NCBI GenBank assembly: GCA_963816985.1
Contig: CAWFMF010000004.1
Span: 4,588,001 to 4,652,000 of the forward strand
Direction of reading: 5' to 3'
DNA: 64,000 bases
Origin: JAIVJM01 sp963816985
GTDB taxonomy: Bacteria; Acidobacteriota; Blastocatellia; Pyrinomonadales; Pyrinomonadaceae
Shown: positions 1-8,312 of the stretch, piece by piece
Position numbering within the stretch: position 1 is the stretch's first letter
Layout: each line of letters opens with the position of its first letter
Program-made: the position numbers and the translations under genes
The notes under the pieces: generated by a model
The model's database searches: none
Told to the model about the DNA's origin: nothing
The model's input: only the letters and a program-made list of their open reading frames with translations

Positions 1-153
1 TACGAGTATCTCCCCGATTCGGTCTCGAAGTTCCCCGACCAGAAGCGGCTCGCGGCCTTGATGCGCGAGACGGGTTTCGAGGAGGTCGGGTACAGGAACC
101 TGACCGGCGGCATCGCGGCGCTGCACATCGGCACGCGCCCGGCGCACACATAA
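1..153 (+). CDS. UbiE/MenG-type methyltransferase, C-terminal fragment
   Basis: The window opens inside a reading frame that ends at TAA 151-153. The visible 50 residues, including LPDSVSKFPDQKRLAALM and TGGIAALHIG, match the extreme C-terminus of the demethylmenaquinone/ubiquinone C-methyltransferase family, which ends with a GFEEVxYxNLTGGIxALHxG block. The family uses S-adenosylmethionine to methylate the quinone ring in the last step of menaquinone synthesis. The start and the SAM-binding motifs lie outside the window, so the exact quinone substrate cannot be judged. It is followed by an intergenic hairpin and then a transporter permease gene on the same strand. Confidence 0.8.
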   Translation, partial: YEYLPDSVSKFPDQKRLAALMRETGFEEVGYRNLTGGIAALHIGTRPAHT

Positions 154-283
154 AGTTTCAGCTTGGTTGCGCCTCGCACTTCAACAGTCGCAACCGATAA
201 CGTAGCCCGATGGGCTCTTCCCGCTTGCTGGTTGTCGGGGCCGGCATACGGATTAAGGGGGGTTCATCGGGCTACGCTCATTC

Positions 284-374
284 AAGAAGGCAAAAGGAAA
301 AAGGTAAAAGGCAAAAGTGAAGAGGCGGCGGGCCTTCTCACTTTTGCCTTTTACCTTTTTCCTTTTGCCTTCTT
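284..374. repeat. Long perfect inverted repeat (37-bp arms) between genes
   Basis: Arms 284-320 and 338-374 are perfect reverse complements of 37 nt, separated by a 17-nt GC-rich loop. The arms are purine-rich on one strand (AAAAGG-type units). It lies between the methyltransferase end and a permease start, and no protein is likely here. The rest of 154-437 holds nothing I recognise. Confidence 0.9.
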
Positions 375-437
375 AGAGGTGCTATTATCCATCCCGAACT
401 GTTCGCCTAAATTCCCTGTATCCGAATTCAACTGTTG

Positions 438-1430
438 ATGAAGCACAAGCTGCTCGACATCCTGCGCCGCCTGCTGATTCTGCTGCTCGTCGTGTGGACG
501 GTGGTGTCGCTCGTCACGTTGCTCGTCGAGCTGGTGCCGGGCGACCCGGCGCAGGCCATCCTCGGCGACCAGGCGACGCCCGAACAGATCGCGCAGTTCC
601 GACAGAAGCACGGCCTCGACCGCCCGGCCTTCTTCTTCTCCTTCACGGCGGACGAGACGGGCTCGCGCGCGTTCCGCTGGCACGGCGTGGACAACCGCTA
701 CGTCGAATACTGGCGCGGGCTTCTCGGCGGCGACATGGGCAACTCGTTCCGCACCGACCGGCCCGTGCGTGAGTTGATACTGACGCGCTACGGGGCGACG
801 ATTCAACTCGCGCTCGCCGCGCTCCTCGTCGCCGTCGCCATCGCCATCCCGCTCGGCGTGGTCGCGGGGATGAAGCGTGGCACTTTGACGGACAACGTGC
901 TCTCGGTGGTCGCGCTCGTCGGCATCAGCGTGCCGAGCTTCGTCGCCGGGCCGTTCCTCATCTACCTCTTCGCCGTGTGGCTCGGCTGGCTCGACCCTTC
1001 GGGCCGCTTCCGCTGGTCGAGCATCATCCTCCCGGCCATCACTCTGGGCGCGGCGCTCTCGGCGCTCTTGACGAGGATGGTGCGCTCCTCCGTCATCGAG
1101 GAGATGGGCGAGGACTACGTCCGCACGGCCCGCGCCAAGGGCTTGAGCGAACGGAAGGTCGTCTACAAGCACGTCTTAAAGAACGGGCTCATCCCGGTCG
1201 TCACCGTCCTCGGCTTGCAGCTCGGCGTGCTGCTCGCCGGGGCCATCATCACCGAGAAGATTTTCAACTGGCCGGGCATCGGGCTGCTGCTCGTGGACGA
1301 CGGCATCGGCAAGCGCGACTACCGACTCGTGCAGGGCTGCGTCCTCGTCATCAGCATCACCTACATCCTCGCCAACACGCTCACCGACATGGTCTATCGC
1401 TGGCTCGACCCGCGTATCAGGGTCTCGTGA
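438..1430 (+). CDS. ABC transporter permease, DppB/OppB type
   Basis: 330 residues. This is one of the two inner-membrane permeases of a peptide/nickel-type (Opp/Dpp) ABC importer. An N-terminal membrane helix is followed by the family's ELVPGDPA block and five further hydrophobic segments. The cytoplasmic EAA loop that contacts the ATPase is seen as EEMGEDYVRTARAKGLSE, and the characteristic IFNWPGIG motif follows. ATG 438 is chosen; a TTG lies one codon earlier. The partner permease lies 450 bp downstream, separated by an unrelated small gene. The ATPase and substrate-binding protein are not in the window, so the substrate is unknown. Confidence 0.93.
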   Translation: MKHKLLDILRRLLILLLVVWTVVSLVTLLVELVPGDPAQAILGDQATPEQIAQFRQKHGLDRPAFFFSFTADETGSRAFRWHGVDNRYVEYWRGLLGGDMGNSFRTDRPVRELILTRYGATIQLALAALLVAVAIAIPLGVVAGMKRGTLTDNVLSVVALVGISVPSFVAGPFLIYLFAVWLGWLDPSGRFRWSSIILPAITLGAALSALLTRMVRSSVIEEMGEDYVRTARAKGLSERKVVYKHVLKNGLIPVVTVLGLQLGVLLAGAIITEKIFNWPGIGLLLVDDGIGKRDYRLVQGCVLVISITYILANTLTDMVYRWLDPRIRVS

Positions 1431-1432
1431 CA

Positions 1433-1464
1433 TTTTGGATTTTAGATTTTGGATTTTAGATTCC
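1433..1464. repeat. Left arm of inverted repeat flanking the S23-type gene
   Basis: A tandem of TTTTGGATTTTAGA units that reappears in inverse orientation at 1843-1875 and, in degenerate form, at 2697-2788. Together the two arms bracket the small gene 1469-1870. Confidence 0.8.
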
Positions 1465-1468
1465 AGAT

Positions 1469-1870
1469 ATGGACGAGCGTGAGTTTAAGGAACGGACGAA
1501 GAAACTTGCTTTGAGGGTGATAAGGCTTGTTGAGAGTCTGCCACGAACTCGCGCTTCGGAAGTGATAGGGAGACAACTTCTTCGTTCGGCCACTTCTGTC
1601 GGAGCGAATTACCGCGCCGCGTGTCGTGGCAAATCTACCGCCGACGTTGTCAGTAAGCTCAGCATTGTCGAGGAGGAAGGGGACGAAAGCATTTACTGGA
1701 TGGAATTGCTCGTCGAAGCCGGGCTCGTCCCGGAAGTTAAGATTGCGAACCTGATGACCGAGATGAACGAAATCGTCGCGATGACCGTCGCTTCAATCAA
1801 GACCCTCCGCGTCCGTTCGACAAATGCGAGTGACGCTAACCGAATCCAAAATCCAAAATCTAAAATCTAA
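1469..1870 (+). CDS. Four-helix-bundle protein (S23 / 23S rRNA intervening-sequence type)
   Basis: 133 residues. The pattern FKERTKKLALRVIRLVESLP, then LLRSATSVGANYRAA, then IVEEEGDESIYWMELL is typical of the small four-helix-bundle family first found in intervening sequences of 23S rRNA genes and since found as a widespread orphan family of unknown function. The gene sits exactly between the two permease genes of one transporter, in the same orientation, and both flanks are inverted copies of an AT-rich repeat. Its last eight codons lie inside the right-hand repeat, so the C-terminus IQNPKSKI is repeat-encoded. No convincing ribosome binding site precedes ATG 1469. Insertion as a small mobile cassette is inferred. 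Confidence 0.85.
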   Translation: MDEREFKERTKKLALRVIRLVESLPRTRASEVIGRQLLRSATSVGANYRAACRGKSTADVVSKLSIVEEEGDESIYWMELLVEAGLVPEVKIANLMTEMNEIVAMTVASIKTLRVRSTNASDANRIQNPKSKI

Positions 1871-1875
1871 AATCC
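1843..1875. repeat. Right arm of inverted repeat flanking the S23-type gene
   Basis: AATCCAAAATCCAAAATCTA-type sequence, the inverse of 1433-1464. It overlaps the 3' end and stop of the small gene and ends three bases before the ATG of the next permease gene. Confidence 0.8.
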
Positions 1876-1877
1876 TT

Positions 1878-2693
1878 ATGAATCGTCTCGCAATATTCGG
1901 GCTGGTCTTCATCGCGCTGCTGGTGCTGGTGGCGGTGTTCGCGGAGCAGTTGGCGACGCATGAGGTGGGGGCGACGAATCTGGCGGCGAGGTACTTGCCG
2001 CCGTCGGCGGAGCACTGGCTGGGGACGGACGCGACGGGGCGCGACATCTTCTCGCGCGTCATCTACGGGGCGCGCATCTCCCTGCGGGTCGGCATCGTGG
2101 TCGTCGGCGTCTCGGCGTTGATTGGGACGGTCGTCGGCGCGCTCGCGGGCTACTACGGCGGGTGGGTTGACCGCGTCATCTCCGGCTACATTCTCAACGT
2201 TTTCCTCGCCTTCCCCGGACTGCTTTTGGCAATCGCGATGGTCGCGTTTCTGGGCTCCGGGCTCAACAAGCTCATCCTCGCGCTCTGCATCATCGGCTGG
2301 GTCGGCTACGCGCGAGTGATTCGCGGGCAGGTCTTGAAGGTGCGCGAGTACGACTTCGTGCAGGCCGCGCGGGCGCTCGGCGCGCGCAACTGGCGCATCC
2401 TCTTCGTCCACATCCTGCCGAACGCCATCCAGCCGCTCATCGTGCAGGCGAGCTTAGGCATGGCGGGCGCGGTGTTGTCGGAGGCGTCGCTCTCGTTCCT
2501 CGGCCTCGGCGTCCCGCCGCCCGCGCCCTCCTGGGGCGTGATGCTCGAAGAGGCGCGCGACCTGACGACCCTGCGCGTCGCGCCGCACGCGCTCATCGTC
2601 CCCGGCGTCGCCATCGCCCTGACCGTCCTCGCCTTCAATTTCCTCGGCGACGGCCTGCGCGAATACCTCGACCCCCGTCAGCGAAAACGCTGA
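1878..2693 (+). CDS. ABC transporter permease, DppC/OppC type
   Basis: 271 residues, the second permease of the Opp/Dpp-type importer. The early LGTDATGRDIFSRVIYGAR block is diagnostic of the OppC/DppC family. The EAA loop reads REYDFVQAARALGARNWRIL, and the SFLGLGVPPPAPSWGVML motif follows. Start ATG 1878 gives a normal N-terminus going straight into the first membrane helix; an in-frame start at 1824 would translate the upstream repeat and is rejected. It would pair with the permease at 438-1430 to form the membrane channel, even though a small gene now separates them. Confidence 0.93.
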   Translation: MNRLAIFGLVFIALLVLVAVFAEQLATHEVGATNLAARYLPPSAEHWLGTDATGRDIFSRVIYGARISLRVGIVVVGVSALIGTVVGALAGYYGGWVDRVISGYILNVFLAFPGLLLAIAMVAFLGSGLNKLILALCIIGWVGYARVIRGQVLKVREYDFVQAARALGARNWRILFVHILPNAIQPLIVQASLGMAGAVLSEASLSFLGLGVPPPAPSWGVMLEEARDLTTLRVAPHALIVPGVAIALTVLAFNFLGDGLREYLDPRQRKR

Positions 2694-2696
2694 CTC

Positions 2697-2788
2697 GATT
2701 TTGGATTTTAGATTTTGGATTTGCGATTGGAAGAGCCTTCAGCCTCATCCGCCTCGAATCCAAAATCTAAACTCCGAAGTCTAAAATC
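2697..2788. repeat. Degenerate inverted repeat of TTTTGGATTTTAGA type
   Basis: Left part 2697-2727 and right part 2756-2788 are imperfect inverse copies of the same AT-rich unit seen at 1433-1464 and 1843-1875, with about 28 nt of GC-richer sequence between. It fills the gap between the permease gene and the deacetylase-like gene. It shows what an empty copy of the element might look like. Confidence 0.75.
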
Positions 2789-2791
2789 GTT

Positions 2792-3730
2792 ATGCTCGTC
2801 TCTTACTCACCGCGCTATTACGCCGACATCGGCGAGGGCCACGTCTTCCCCATCCGCAAGTTCGAGTTGGTGCGCGACCGTCTGCTCGGCGAGGGCACGC
2901 TCTCGCCGGAGAACTTGGTTGAGCCGCAGCCCGCACAGGTCGAGGACTTGCTGCTCGTCCACACGGAGGATTACGTGACGCGTCTGCGCGCAGGGGCTTT
3001 GACGCCGAGAGAGGTTCGGCGTCTGGGCCTTCCGTGGTCGAAGGCGCTCGTCCGGCGGTCGCTGCTCGCCACTTCGGGGACGATTAACGCCGCGCGCTGG
3101 GCGTTGCGCGAAGGCGTCGGGTCGAACCTCGCGGGCGGCACGCACCATGCCTTTCCCGACCACGGCGAGGGTTTCTGCGTTTTGAACGACGTGGCCATCG
3201 CCGTGCGCGTGCTGCGGCGCGAAGGGCTGGCGGGCCGCGCCGCCATCGTTGACCTCGACGTGCATCAGGGCAACGGCACGGCGGCCATCTTCGAGTCGGA
3301 CGCGGAAGTCTTCACCTTCTCGATGCACGGCGCGAAGAACTACCCGCTTTTCAAGACGCGCTCGACGCTCGACGTGGAGCTGGCCGACGGGACGGGCGAT
3401 GAAGAGTACCTGCGAACCCTTGAGCACTTCCTGCCCCGCGTCTTCGAGCACGAGCCGGAAATCGTCTTCTACCTCGGCGGCGCAGACCCGTTCGTCGGCG
3501 ACAAGTTGGGGCGGCTCGCTCTGAGCATCGAGGGCTTGCGCGCCCGCGACGAGTTGGTCTTGCGCGCCTGCAAGGAGCGGGGCTTGCCGGTGGCGACGGT
3601 GATGTCGGGCGGCTACGCGGCGGACACCGGCGACACGGTGGAAATCCATTGCAACACCATCCGCGCGGCGCGGGAAATCTTCGACGGCGTGCGGGCACAC
3701 GCGCCGCAGACCCGCACGGCTGCCTCCTGA
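2792..3730 (+). CDS. Histone deacetylase-superfamily amidohydrolase (AcuC/HDAC-like)
   Basis: 312 residues. Bacterial members of this arginase/deacetylase fold remove acetyl groups from lysine, polyamine or other small acetyl-amides, using one zinc ion. Visible signatures are the GGTHHAF block with the catalytic His pair, the DLDVHQGNGT motif giving the Asp and His zinc ligands, the third zinc ligand Asp in GGADPF, and the C-terminal SGGYA motif. Length fits the single-domain bacterial type. It follows the permease genes on the same strand after the AT-rich repeat, so co-transcription is possible. The real substrate cannot be read from sequence. Confidence 0.9.
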   Translation: MLVSYSPRYYADIGEGHVFPIRKFELVRDRLLGEGTLSPENLVEPQPAQVEDLLLVHTEDYVTRLRAGALTPREVRRLGLPWSKALVRRSLLATSGTINAARWALREGVGSNLAGGTHHAFPDHGEGFCVLNDVAIAVRVLRREGLAGRAAIVDLDVHQGNGTAAIFESDAEVFTFSMHGAKNYPLFKTRSTLDVELADGTGDEEYLRTLEHFLPRVFEHEPEIVFYLGGADPFVGDKLGRLALSIEGLRARDELVLRACKERGLPVATVMSGGYAADTGDTVEIHCNTIRAAREIFDGVRAHAPQTRTAAS

Positions 3731-3811
3731 TTCCGGCTTACGATATAATCCGTGCGGACTGTGGGGAAGCCCCGGCGGTCGGTCGGCTTCCCTTCTCGAA
3801 CGCGAATTCTT

Positions 3812-4582
3812 ATGTGGAGATTCATCAAACTCGCCGCGCTCGTCGTGCTGGCGCTCTTCACCGTCTGGCTCGTCTACGAGGTGGCGATGTTCCCGCGCGT
3901 CGCCGCGCTGAAGTCGAAGAACCCTGACACGACGAGCATGATCGAGACGCGCATCAGCGAGGCGCGCAAGGAGGGGCGCGAGCCGCGACGAGTGCAACAG
4001 TGGGTCCCGCTCGAAAGGATTTCGCCGCACCTCCAACGCGCCGTGCTGGCGGGCGAGGACTCGAACTTCGCCGCACACGACGGCTTCGATTACGAGGCGA
4101 TTCAGAAGGCGTGGGACGAGGCGAAGCGCGCCTCGGAGAAAGAGTCGAAGGAGGAAGGCGAGGCCGACGACGCGAGCTGGATTCCTGACCTCTCGCACTT
4201 CAAGCGCGGCGGCTCGACCGTCTCGCAGCAGCTCGCCAAGAACCTCTACCTCTCGTCCGAGAGGTCTTTCGCCCGCAAGATTCGCGAGGCCGTCTACACG
4301 TACTTCCTCGAACGCACGCTGACGAAGCGGCGCATCCTCGAAATCTACCTCAACGTCATCGAGTGGGGCGACGGCGTCTACGGGGCCGAGGCCGCCGCCC
4401 GCACCCACTTCAACAAGTCCGCCGCCGACCTCACGCCGCGCGAGGCCGCCTTCCTCGGCGCGATGATTCCGAGCCCGCTCAACGTCTTCAACCCGCAGAA
4501 GAACCTCCGCCGCGTCCAGCGCCGCCAGCGCGTCCTCCTTCGCGGCATGCCCCACGTCAAGATGCCGCCGGGCACAGGATGA
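3812..4582 (+). CDS. mtgA: Monofunctional peptidoglycan glycosyltransferase MtgA (GT51)
   Basis: 256 residues. It polymerises lipid II into glycan strands at the outer face of the cytoplasmic membrane. One N-terminal membrane anchor (about residues 5-25) precedes the GT51 domain, whose motifs are present in order: GEDSNFAAHDGFD with the catalytic Glu, RGGSTVSQQLAKNLYLS, and RRILEIYLNVIEWGDGVYG. There is no transpeptidase domain. An unusual feature is a charged insertion (KRASEKESKEEGEADDAS region) between the first and second motifs. ATG 3812 is chosen because the extension up to 3752 reads through non-coding-like sequence. Confidence 0.92.
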   Translation: MWRFIKLAALVVLALFTVWLVYEVAMFPRVAALKSKNPDTTSMIETRISEARKEGREPRRVQQWVPLERISPHLQRAVLAGEDSNFAAHDGFDYEAIQKAWDEAKRASEKESKEEGEADDASWIPDLSHFKRGGSTVSQQLAKNLYLSSERSFARKIREAVYTYFLERTLTKRRILEIYLNVIEWGDGVYGAEAAARTHFNKSAADLTPREAAFLGAMIPSPLNVFNPQKNLRRVQRRQRVLLRGMPHVKMPPGTG

Positions 4583-4586
4583 AGAA

Positions 4587-4675
4587 GAAAGTCAGAAGTC
4601 AGAACGCTGAACGCTGAACTGAAGAGCAGAGCTTGTCTTTCAGTTCAGCGTTCAGCGTTCTGACTTCTGACTTTC
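4587..4675. repeat. Long perfect inverted repeat (37-bp arms), convergent intergenic
   Basis: Arms 4587-4623 and 4639-4675 are exact reverse complements of 37 nt (AGTCAGAAGTCAGAACGCTG-type), with a 15-nt loop. It lies between the converging mtgA and Roadblock genes, just beyond the 3' end of mtgA. Confidence 0.9.
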
Positions 4676-4709
4676 AAAAAAATGAGGCCGCAGCGAGGGC
4701 TGCGGCCTC
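4676..4709 (-). terminator. Rho-independent terminator of the pil operon
   Basis: On the minus strand a perfect 10-bp stem (GAGGCCGCAG with CTGCGGCCTC, 6-nt loop) is followed by A and then seven T residues. It sits 35 nt after the Roadblock gene stop and would end the pilM-to-Roadblock transcript. Confidence 0.85.
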
Positions 4710-4744
4710 TTCAAGGCCCGTTCATGGAAGAGTGACGTGGGCGA

Positions 4745-5110
4745 CTAGAGAGCGAATTCGCGCGCGAGTTGGAGTTCGGCTTTGCGCAGCTCGAACCTGC
4801 CGCGACCGATGTTTCCTTCGGGCTTCAAGGTCAGCACGACGAAGTATTCGGGCGTGAACATGCGCGCGAGGATGTGTATGTCCTCGAAGTTGACGACCAT
4901 CTCGCGCAAGGGGCCGAGCCCCGTGTTGCCGCCCGCGCGCAGGGCCGTGCGGACGAGCGAGGTGACTTCGGCGGCGGCCACGTCCATGTTCGTGTCGCTG
5001 CCTTCGGGCAGGAAGACACGCTCGACGGAGATGCCGTCCATCCCCATGATGAGCGCGCCGGTCGCGCCCTCGGTCTTCTCGATGATGTTTGTGAGTGCTT
5101 CCTTGAACAT
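4745..5110 (-). CDS. Roadblock/LC7 domain protein (MglB-like)
   Basis: 121 residues, a single Roadblock/LC7 domain. The N-terminus EALTNIIEKTEGATGALIMG, the central VTSLVRTALRAG helix and the final strand region with YFVVLTLKPEGNIGRGRFEL are typical. This family includes MglB, which regulates the small GTPase MglA and so controls pilus polarity and motility in other bacteria. The start at ATG 5110 is preceded by GGAGA at good spacing. It begins 12 nt after pilQ and ends at a strong terminator, so it is the last gene of the pilus operon. No GTPase partner gene is in the window. Confidence 0.88.
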   Translation of the reverse strand: MFKEALTNIIEKTEGATGALIMGMDGISVERVFLPEGSDTNMDVAAAEVTSLVRTALRAGGNTGLGPLREMVVNFEDIHILARMFTPEYFVVLTLKPEGNIGRGRFELRKAELQLAREFAL

Positions 5111-5121
5111 CAAGGTCTCCT

Positions 5122-7328
5122 TTACGGGCGCACGCCGGTCGTCGCTTCGGGGCGAACGTCCGACTGCGGGTTGGAGGTGAGCGGCTGGACGAGGCCCGGC
5201 TGCGTCTGCGGTTGCAACTGCTGGAGCTGCTGCGCCGGGGAGGTCGGGACGGGGGTGTTGGAGCCGGGGTTGCCGAGCGGCACCGGCTGCGGGATTTGGA
5301 CGGAGCGCGTGCCCGTGGAAGTCTGGTTCTCGACGCGCCGACCGTTGTAGTCGGGCCGGTAGATGCGCGGCGTGATGAAGAAGAGAATCTCGTCGGTGTT
5401 GCGCGTGACGGCCTTGCGCTTGAAGAGGTTGCCGAGGACGGGGATGCCCGCGAGGCCCGGCGTGCGGTTCTGCGTCTCGCTCTCGCGGTCGCTCAAAACG
5501 CCGCCGACCACGGTCGTCCCGCCGTCGGGCACGAGCACTTCGGTCATCATGCGCTGCGTGTCAATGCCCGGCGTGCCGAGCGCGTTGGTGAGCGTCAGGT
5601 TGATGGCGTTGTTCTCCATCACCACGTTGAGGATGACCGTCCCCGCGTCCGTAATCTGCGGCGTGATGGAGAGCGTCAAGGGGATGGAGACGAAGCGCGT
5701 CGTGAAGACCGCCGCGCCGCCCGCGCCGCCCGCCTGCGGGGTGATGACGGGAATCTGCGAGCCGCTCTCGATCTTCGCCGTGCGGTTGTTGAGAGCCGTG
5801 ACGCGCGGCGTGGCGACGATCTTGGCCTGACCCTTCTGCTCGGCGGCGGTGATGAGCGCGCTGATTTGCGCCGTGCCGATGAGGCCGGTGGTGAGCCCGA
5901 TGACGGTCGTCGGGTCGCTCGCGCCGATACCCGCCGAGGGGTTCAGGATGCCCTGCGGGACGCCGCCCGGACGGGGGCCGATGGTGTTGGGCTGACCCGC
6001 GACGGGGGGCGAACCCGGCGCGGTCGCGAAGCCCGCGGAGCCGCCGCGGCTGGAGATGGCGAGCGCGCTTAGCTGCACGCCGAGGTCGCGGCTGAAGTTG
6101 CGGTTGGCGATGACGATGCGCGTCTCGATTTCGACCTGCGGTTCCGGCTGGTCGAGCAACTGGACGAGGCGCAGGATGGCCCCGATGTTCTCGCGCACGT
6201 CGGTGACGATGAGCGTGTTGCTGCGACCGTCAACCTCGATGCCGCCGCGGCGCGAGAGCCGCCGCGCGATGATCGGGAGGATGCCCTGATCGCCGCTCGT
6301 GCCGATGGCGTTGCCGCCGCCGCCGGCGTTGCCTGAGTCGGTTGAGCCGCCCGTGAACCCGGCGTTGCTCCCGGCGACGCCGGTCAGCGTCCCGGTGGCA
6401 CGCGCGTAGTTGAGGCGGATGAATTCCGTGACGAGCGGCGCGTTGTCCATCTGCGCGTCGTGGAGTCGCCTGCGCGCGCCCTCCTCGTCGGCGCGGATGC
6501 GCGCCTCTTCGGCGAGCGCGGCGGTCGTCGCGATGCGCAGGATGTTGCCGTTGACTTCGACGCCGAGGCGGTTCGCCTTGAGGATCGAGTCGAGCGCGAA
6601 GTTCCAGGGGACTTCCGTGACGTTAATCGTCACCGGCACTTTGAGCACCGACGAATCAACGACGAAGTTCACGCCGTACTGCTCGGTGATGTAGTTGAGG
6701 ATGTCGCGGACGTCGGCGTTGACGACGTTCAGGTTGATCGGCTCGCCGACGAAGCCGGGCTGGCCGTACTGCTGCCCCTGCGAAGTCTGCGGCCCGTTCC
6801 CGTGCGCCGGGTTCTGCGGCGCGCTCGCGGCGCGGTCGGCGCTCGCGTCCGTCGTGGTCGAAGTCTCGACCGGGGCGAGGCAGCGGCGGCGTCCGTCTTC
6901 TCGCCCGAAGGCAGGAGTTCGACGACCAGCTCGTTGCCCGCGAGGTGCGCGCGCTCGCGGACGGGCGCGCGCAGTGCGACCTGAAGGCTCGTGACCGAGC
7001 CGCCGTCGCGCTTCACCGTCACGCCGGAGACGAGCGGCGAAGAGACTTGGTAGGAGGGCGCGAGCTTCGACGAGTCAACGCCCGGCAGCTCGACGACGAG
7101 GAGGTGCGCGTCGGGGCGGCGGACGGTGTAGGCCATCGGGGCCGTGCCCGTGATGGTGATGAGCGTCGCCTCGCCGTTAGTCGCCGCACGCACCGAGCGC
7201 GCGACGGGCTGACCGGCTTCCGCGGTCATCAGGCCCGCGCCGCGGGCGAAGGTGGCGGACGAGCACAGGAGCAGGAGGACGAGCGCGCCCCTGACCGTGA
7301 TCGCGGAGGTGAATTTTCGAGAAGACAT
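5122..7328 (-). CDS. pilQ: Type IV pilus secretin PilQ, with an apparent one-base frameshift
   Basis: This is the outer-membrane ring through which the type IV pilus passes. ATG 7328 has a GAAGGA site and begins a signal peptide. An AMIN (peptidoglycan-binding) domain follows, read in one frame to about position 6880 (ending ELLPSGEKTDAAAA). The remainder is read in the neighbouring frame: a linker (PVETSTTTDASADRAASAPQ), the secretin N domain (NLNVVNADVRDILNYIT), N0/N1-type domains, and the secretin pore domain with VPDGGTTVVGGVL and the terminal GNLFKRKAVTRNTDEILFFI motif. Restoring one base in the GC-rich stretch around 6870-6890 gives a normal protein of about 735 residues. I treat it as one gene with a sequence error or a real indel. 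No slippery heptamer is visible. Confidence 0.85.
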
Positions 7329-7570
7329 ATTTTTTCCTTCAGAACACCGACCGCCGACACCCGCCACGCGCTAACGCCCGTCCGAACTGATGGCCCCTCT
7401 GGCGGGGCTCCAATCCGACTCAAGCGCGCGCCGCACAACGCGAATGCTTGCCGTCCGTGTTGTCAATGTGCGCCGCCCCGGCGGGCACGGCGAGAACTTC
7501 TAACCTCAGGTTGTGAAACAGGCGGGGCGAGGGGTTTTAGAGGGTTGACGAGGGCAGGCTTGACGGTCGG

Positions 7571-8257
7571 CTACGGCCTTCCGGCCTCCGGCTTCGCTTC
7601 CGCGCTCTGCTGCGCGAGCGCCTTGAGTCTTTCCACTTCGGCCTTCAGCTTCTCGATCTCCGACTTCTCATCCTTAGCCCCACCGGCGTCCGCGGGCGCT
7701 GCCGCCTTCGTCACCGTCAGCGCGTCGCCCGCGCTCGGCTGGCGCAGAGGCTTCGACTCGACGGCCACTTCGAGGCGACCGTCCGTCCAGCGCGTCTGGC
7801 GGCGGAAGACGAGGCGCGTCTCTTCGATGGCGACGAGCATCCCGTCGAAGAAGGGCTCGCCGGGATAGATGACGTAGGAGAGCTTGATCGGCGTCGCCTC
7901 GACCATCGCGGCGAAGCCGCGCGGCGTGCGGAAGATGCCGGTCACTTGAAGCTCGCCGAGGAGCAGAGCCGTCGTCGGCTTCGGCGCGGCCTGCTGCCGG
8001 TTCATCGCCGTCGCCTTGTCGGCCTTGTACTTCTCGATGCGCGACTGGAGGGAGGGAGCCGCGACCGGCTCCGCCGCCTTCTTCTGTTGAGCCTTGCGCC
8101 TGACGGGCGGCTTGTACTTCGTGAAGGGGTCGCGGTTCACGCCCTTGTAAGTCGTGCTCGCCTCCTGCGCGGACGCCGCGGCTGCGCCGCAGAGGACGAA
8201 CGCGAACGCCAGCGTTCCGAGGGTAAGCTTCCGAATCATTCTTGTGCTGTCTTTCAT
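7571..8257 (-). CDS. pilP: Type IV pilus assembly protein PilP-like
   Basis: 228 residues. PilP is the periplasmic linker between the PilM/N/O inner-membrane platform and the PilQ secretin. A signal sequence (about residues 9-30, ending AAASA) is followed by the NRDPFTKY segment typical of PilP N-termini and a beta-rich domain (LGELQVTGIFRTPRGFAAMV ... YPGEPFFDGMLV). A Glu/Lys coiled-coil tail ends the protein. Assignment rests on these features plus position between pilO and pilQ, because PilP is poorly conserved. A gap of 242 nt separates it from pilQ, larger than elsewhere in the operon; I see no gene or clear promoter in it. Confidence 0.8.
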   Translation of the reverse strand: MKDSTRMIRKLTLGTLAFAFVLCGAAAASAQEASTTYKGVNRDPFTKYKPPVRRKAQQKKAAEPVAAPSLQSRIEKYKADKATAMNRQQAAPKPTTALLLGELQVTGIFRTPRGFAAMVEATPIKLSYVIYPGEPFFDGMLVAIEETRLVFRRQTRWTDGRLEVAVESKPLRQPSAGDALTVTKAAAPADAGGAKDEKSEIEKLKAEVERLKALAQQSAEAKPEAGRP

Positions 8258-8312
8258 GGTCTCTTCCTAAATTGTCCGGCGCGTGGTTCGTTACGGGTCG
8301 GGGCCGGCGGGC

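Noticed and set aside
2807..4555. A 582-codon open frame on the minus strand antisense to the deacetylase and mtgA genes
   Set aside because: The two plus-strand genes have complete family motifs. The antisense product is a charged, low-complexity shadow.
6860..6895. Programmed ribosomal frameshifting in pilQ
   Set aside because: No slippery heptamer or downstream pseudoknot is evident, and PilQ in other bacteria is read in one frame. An indel is simpler.
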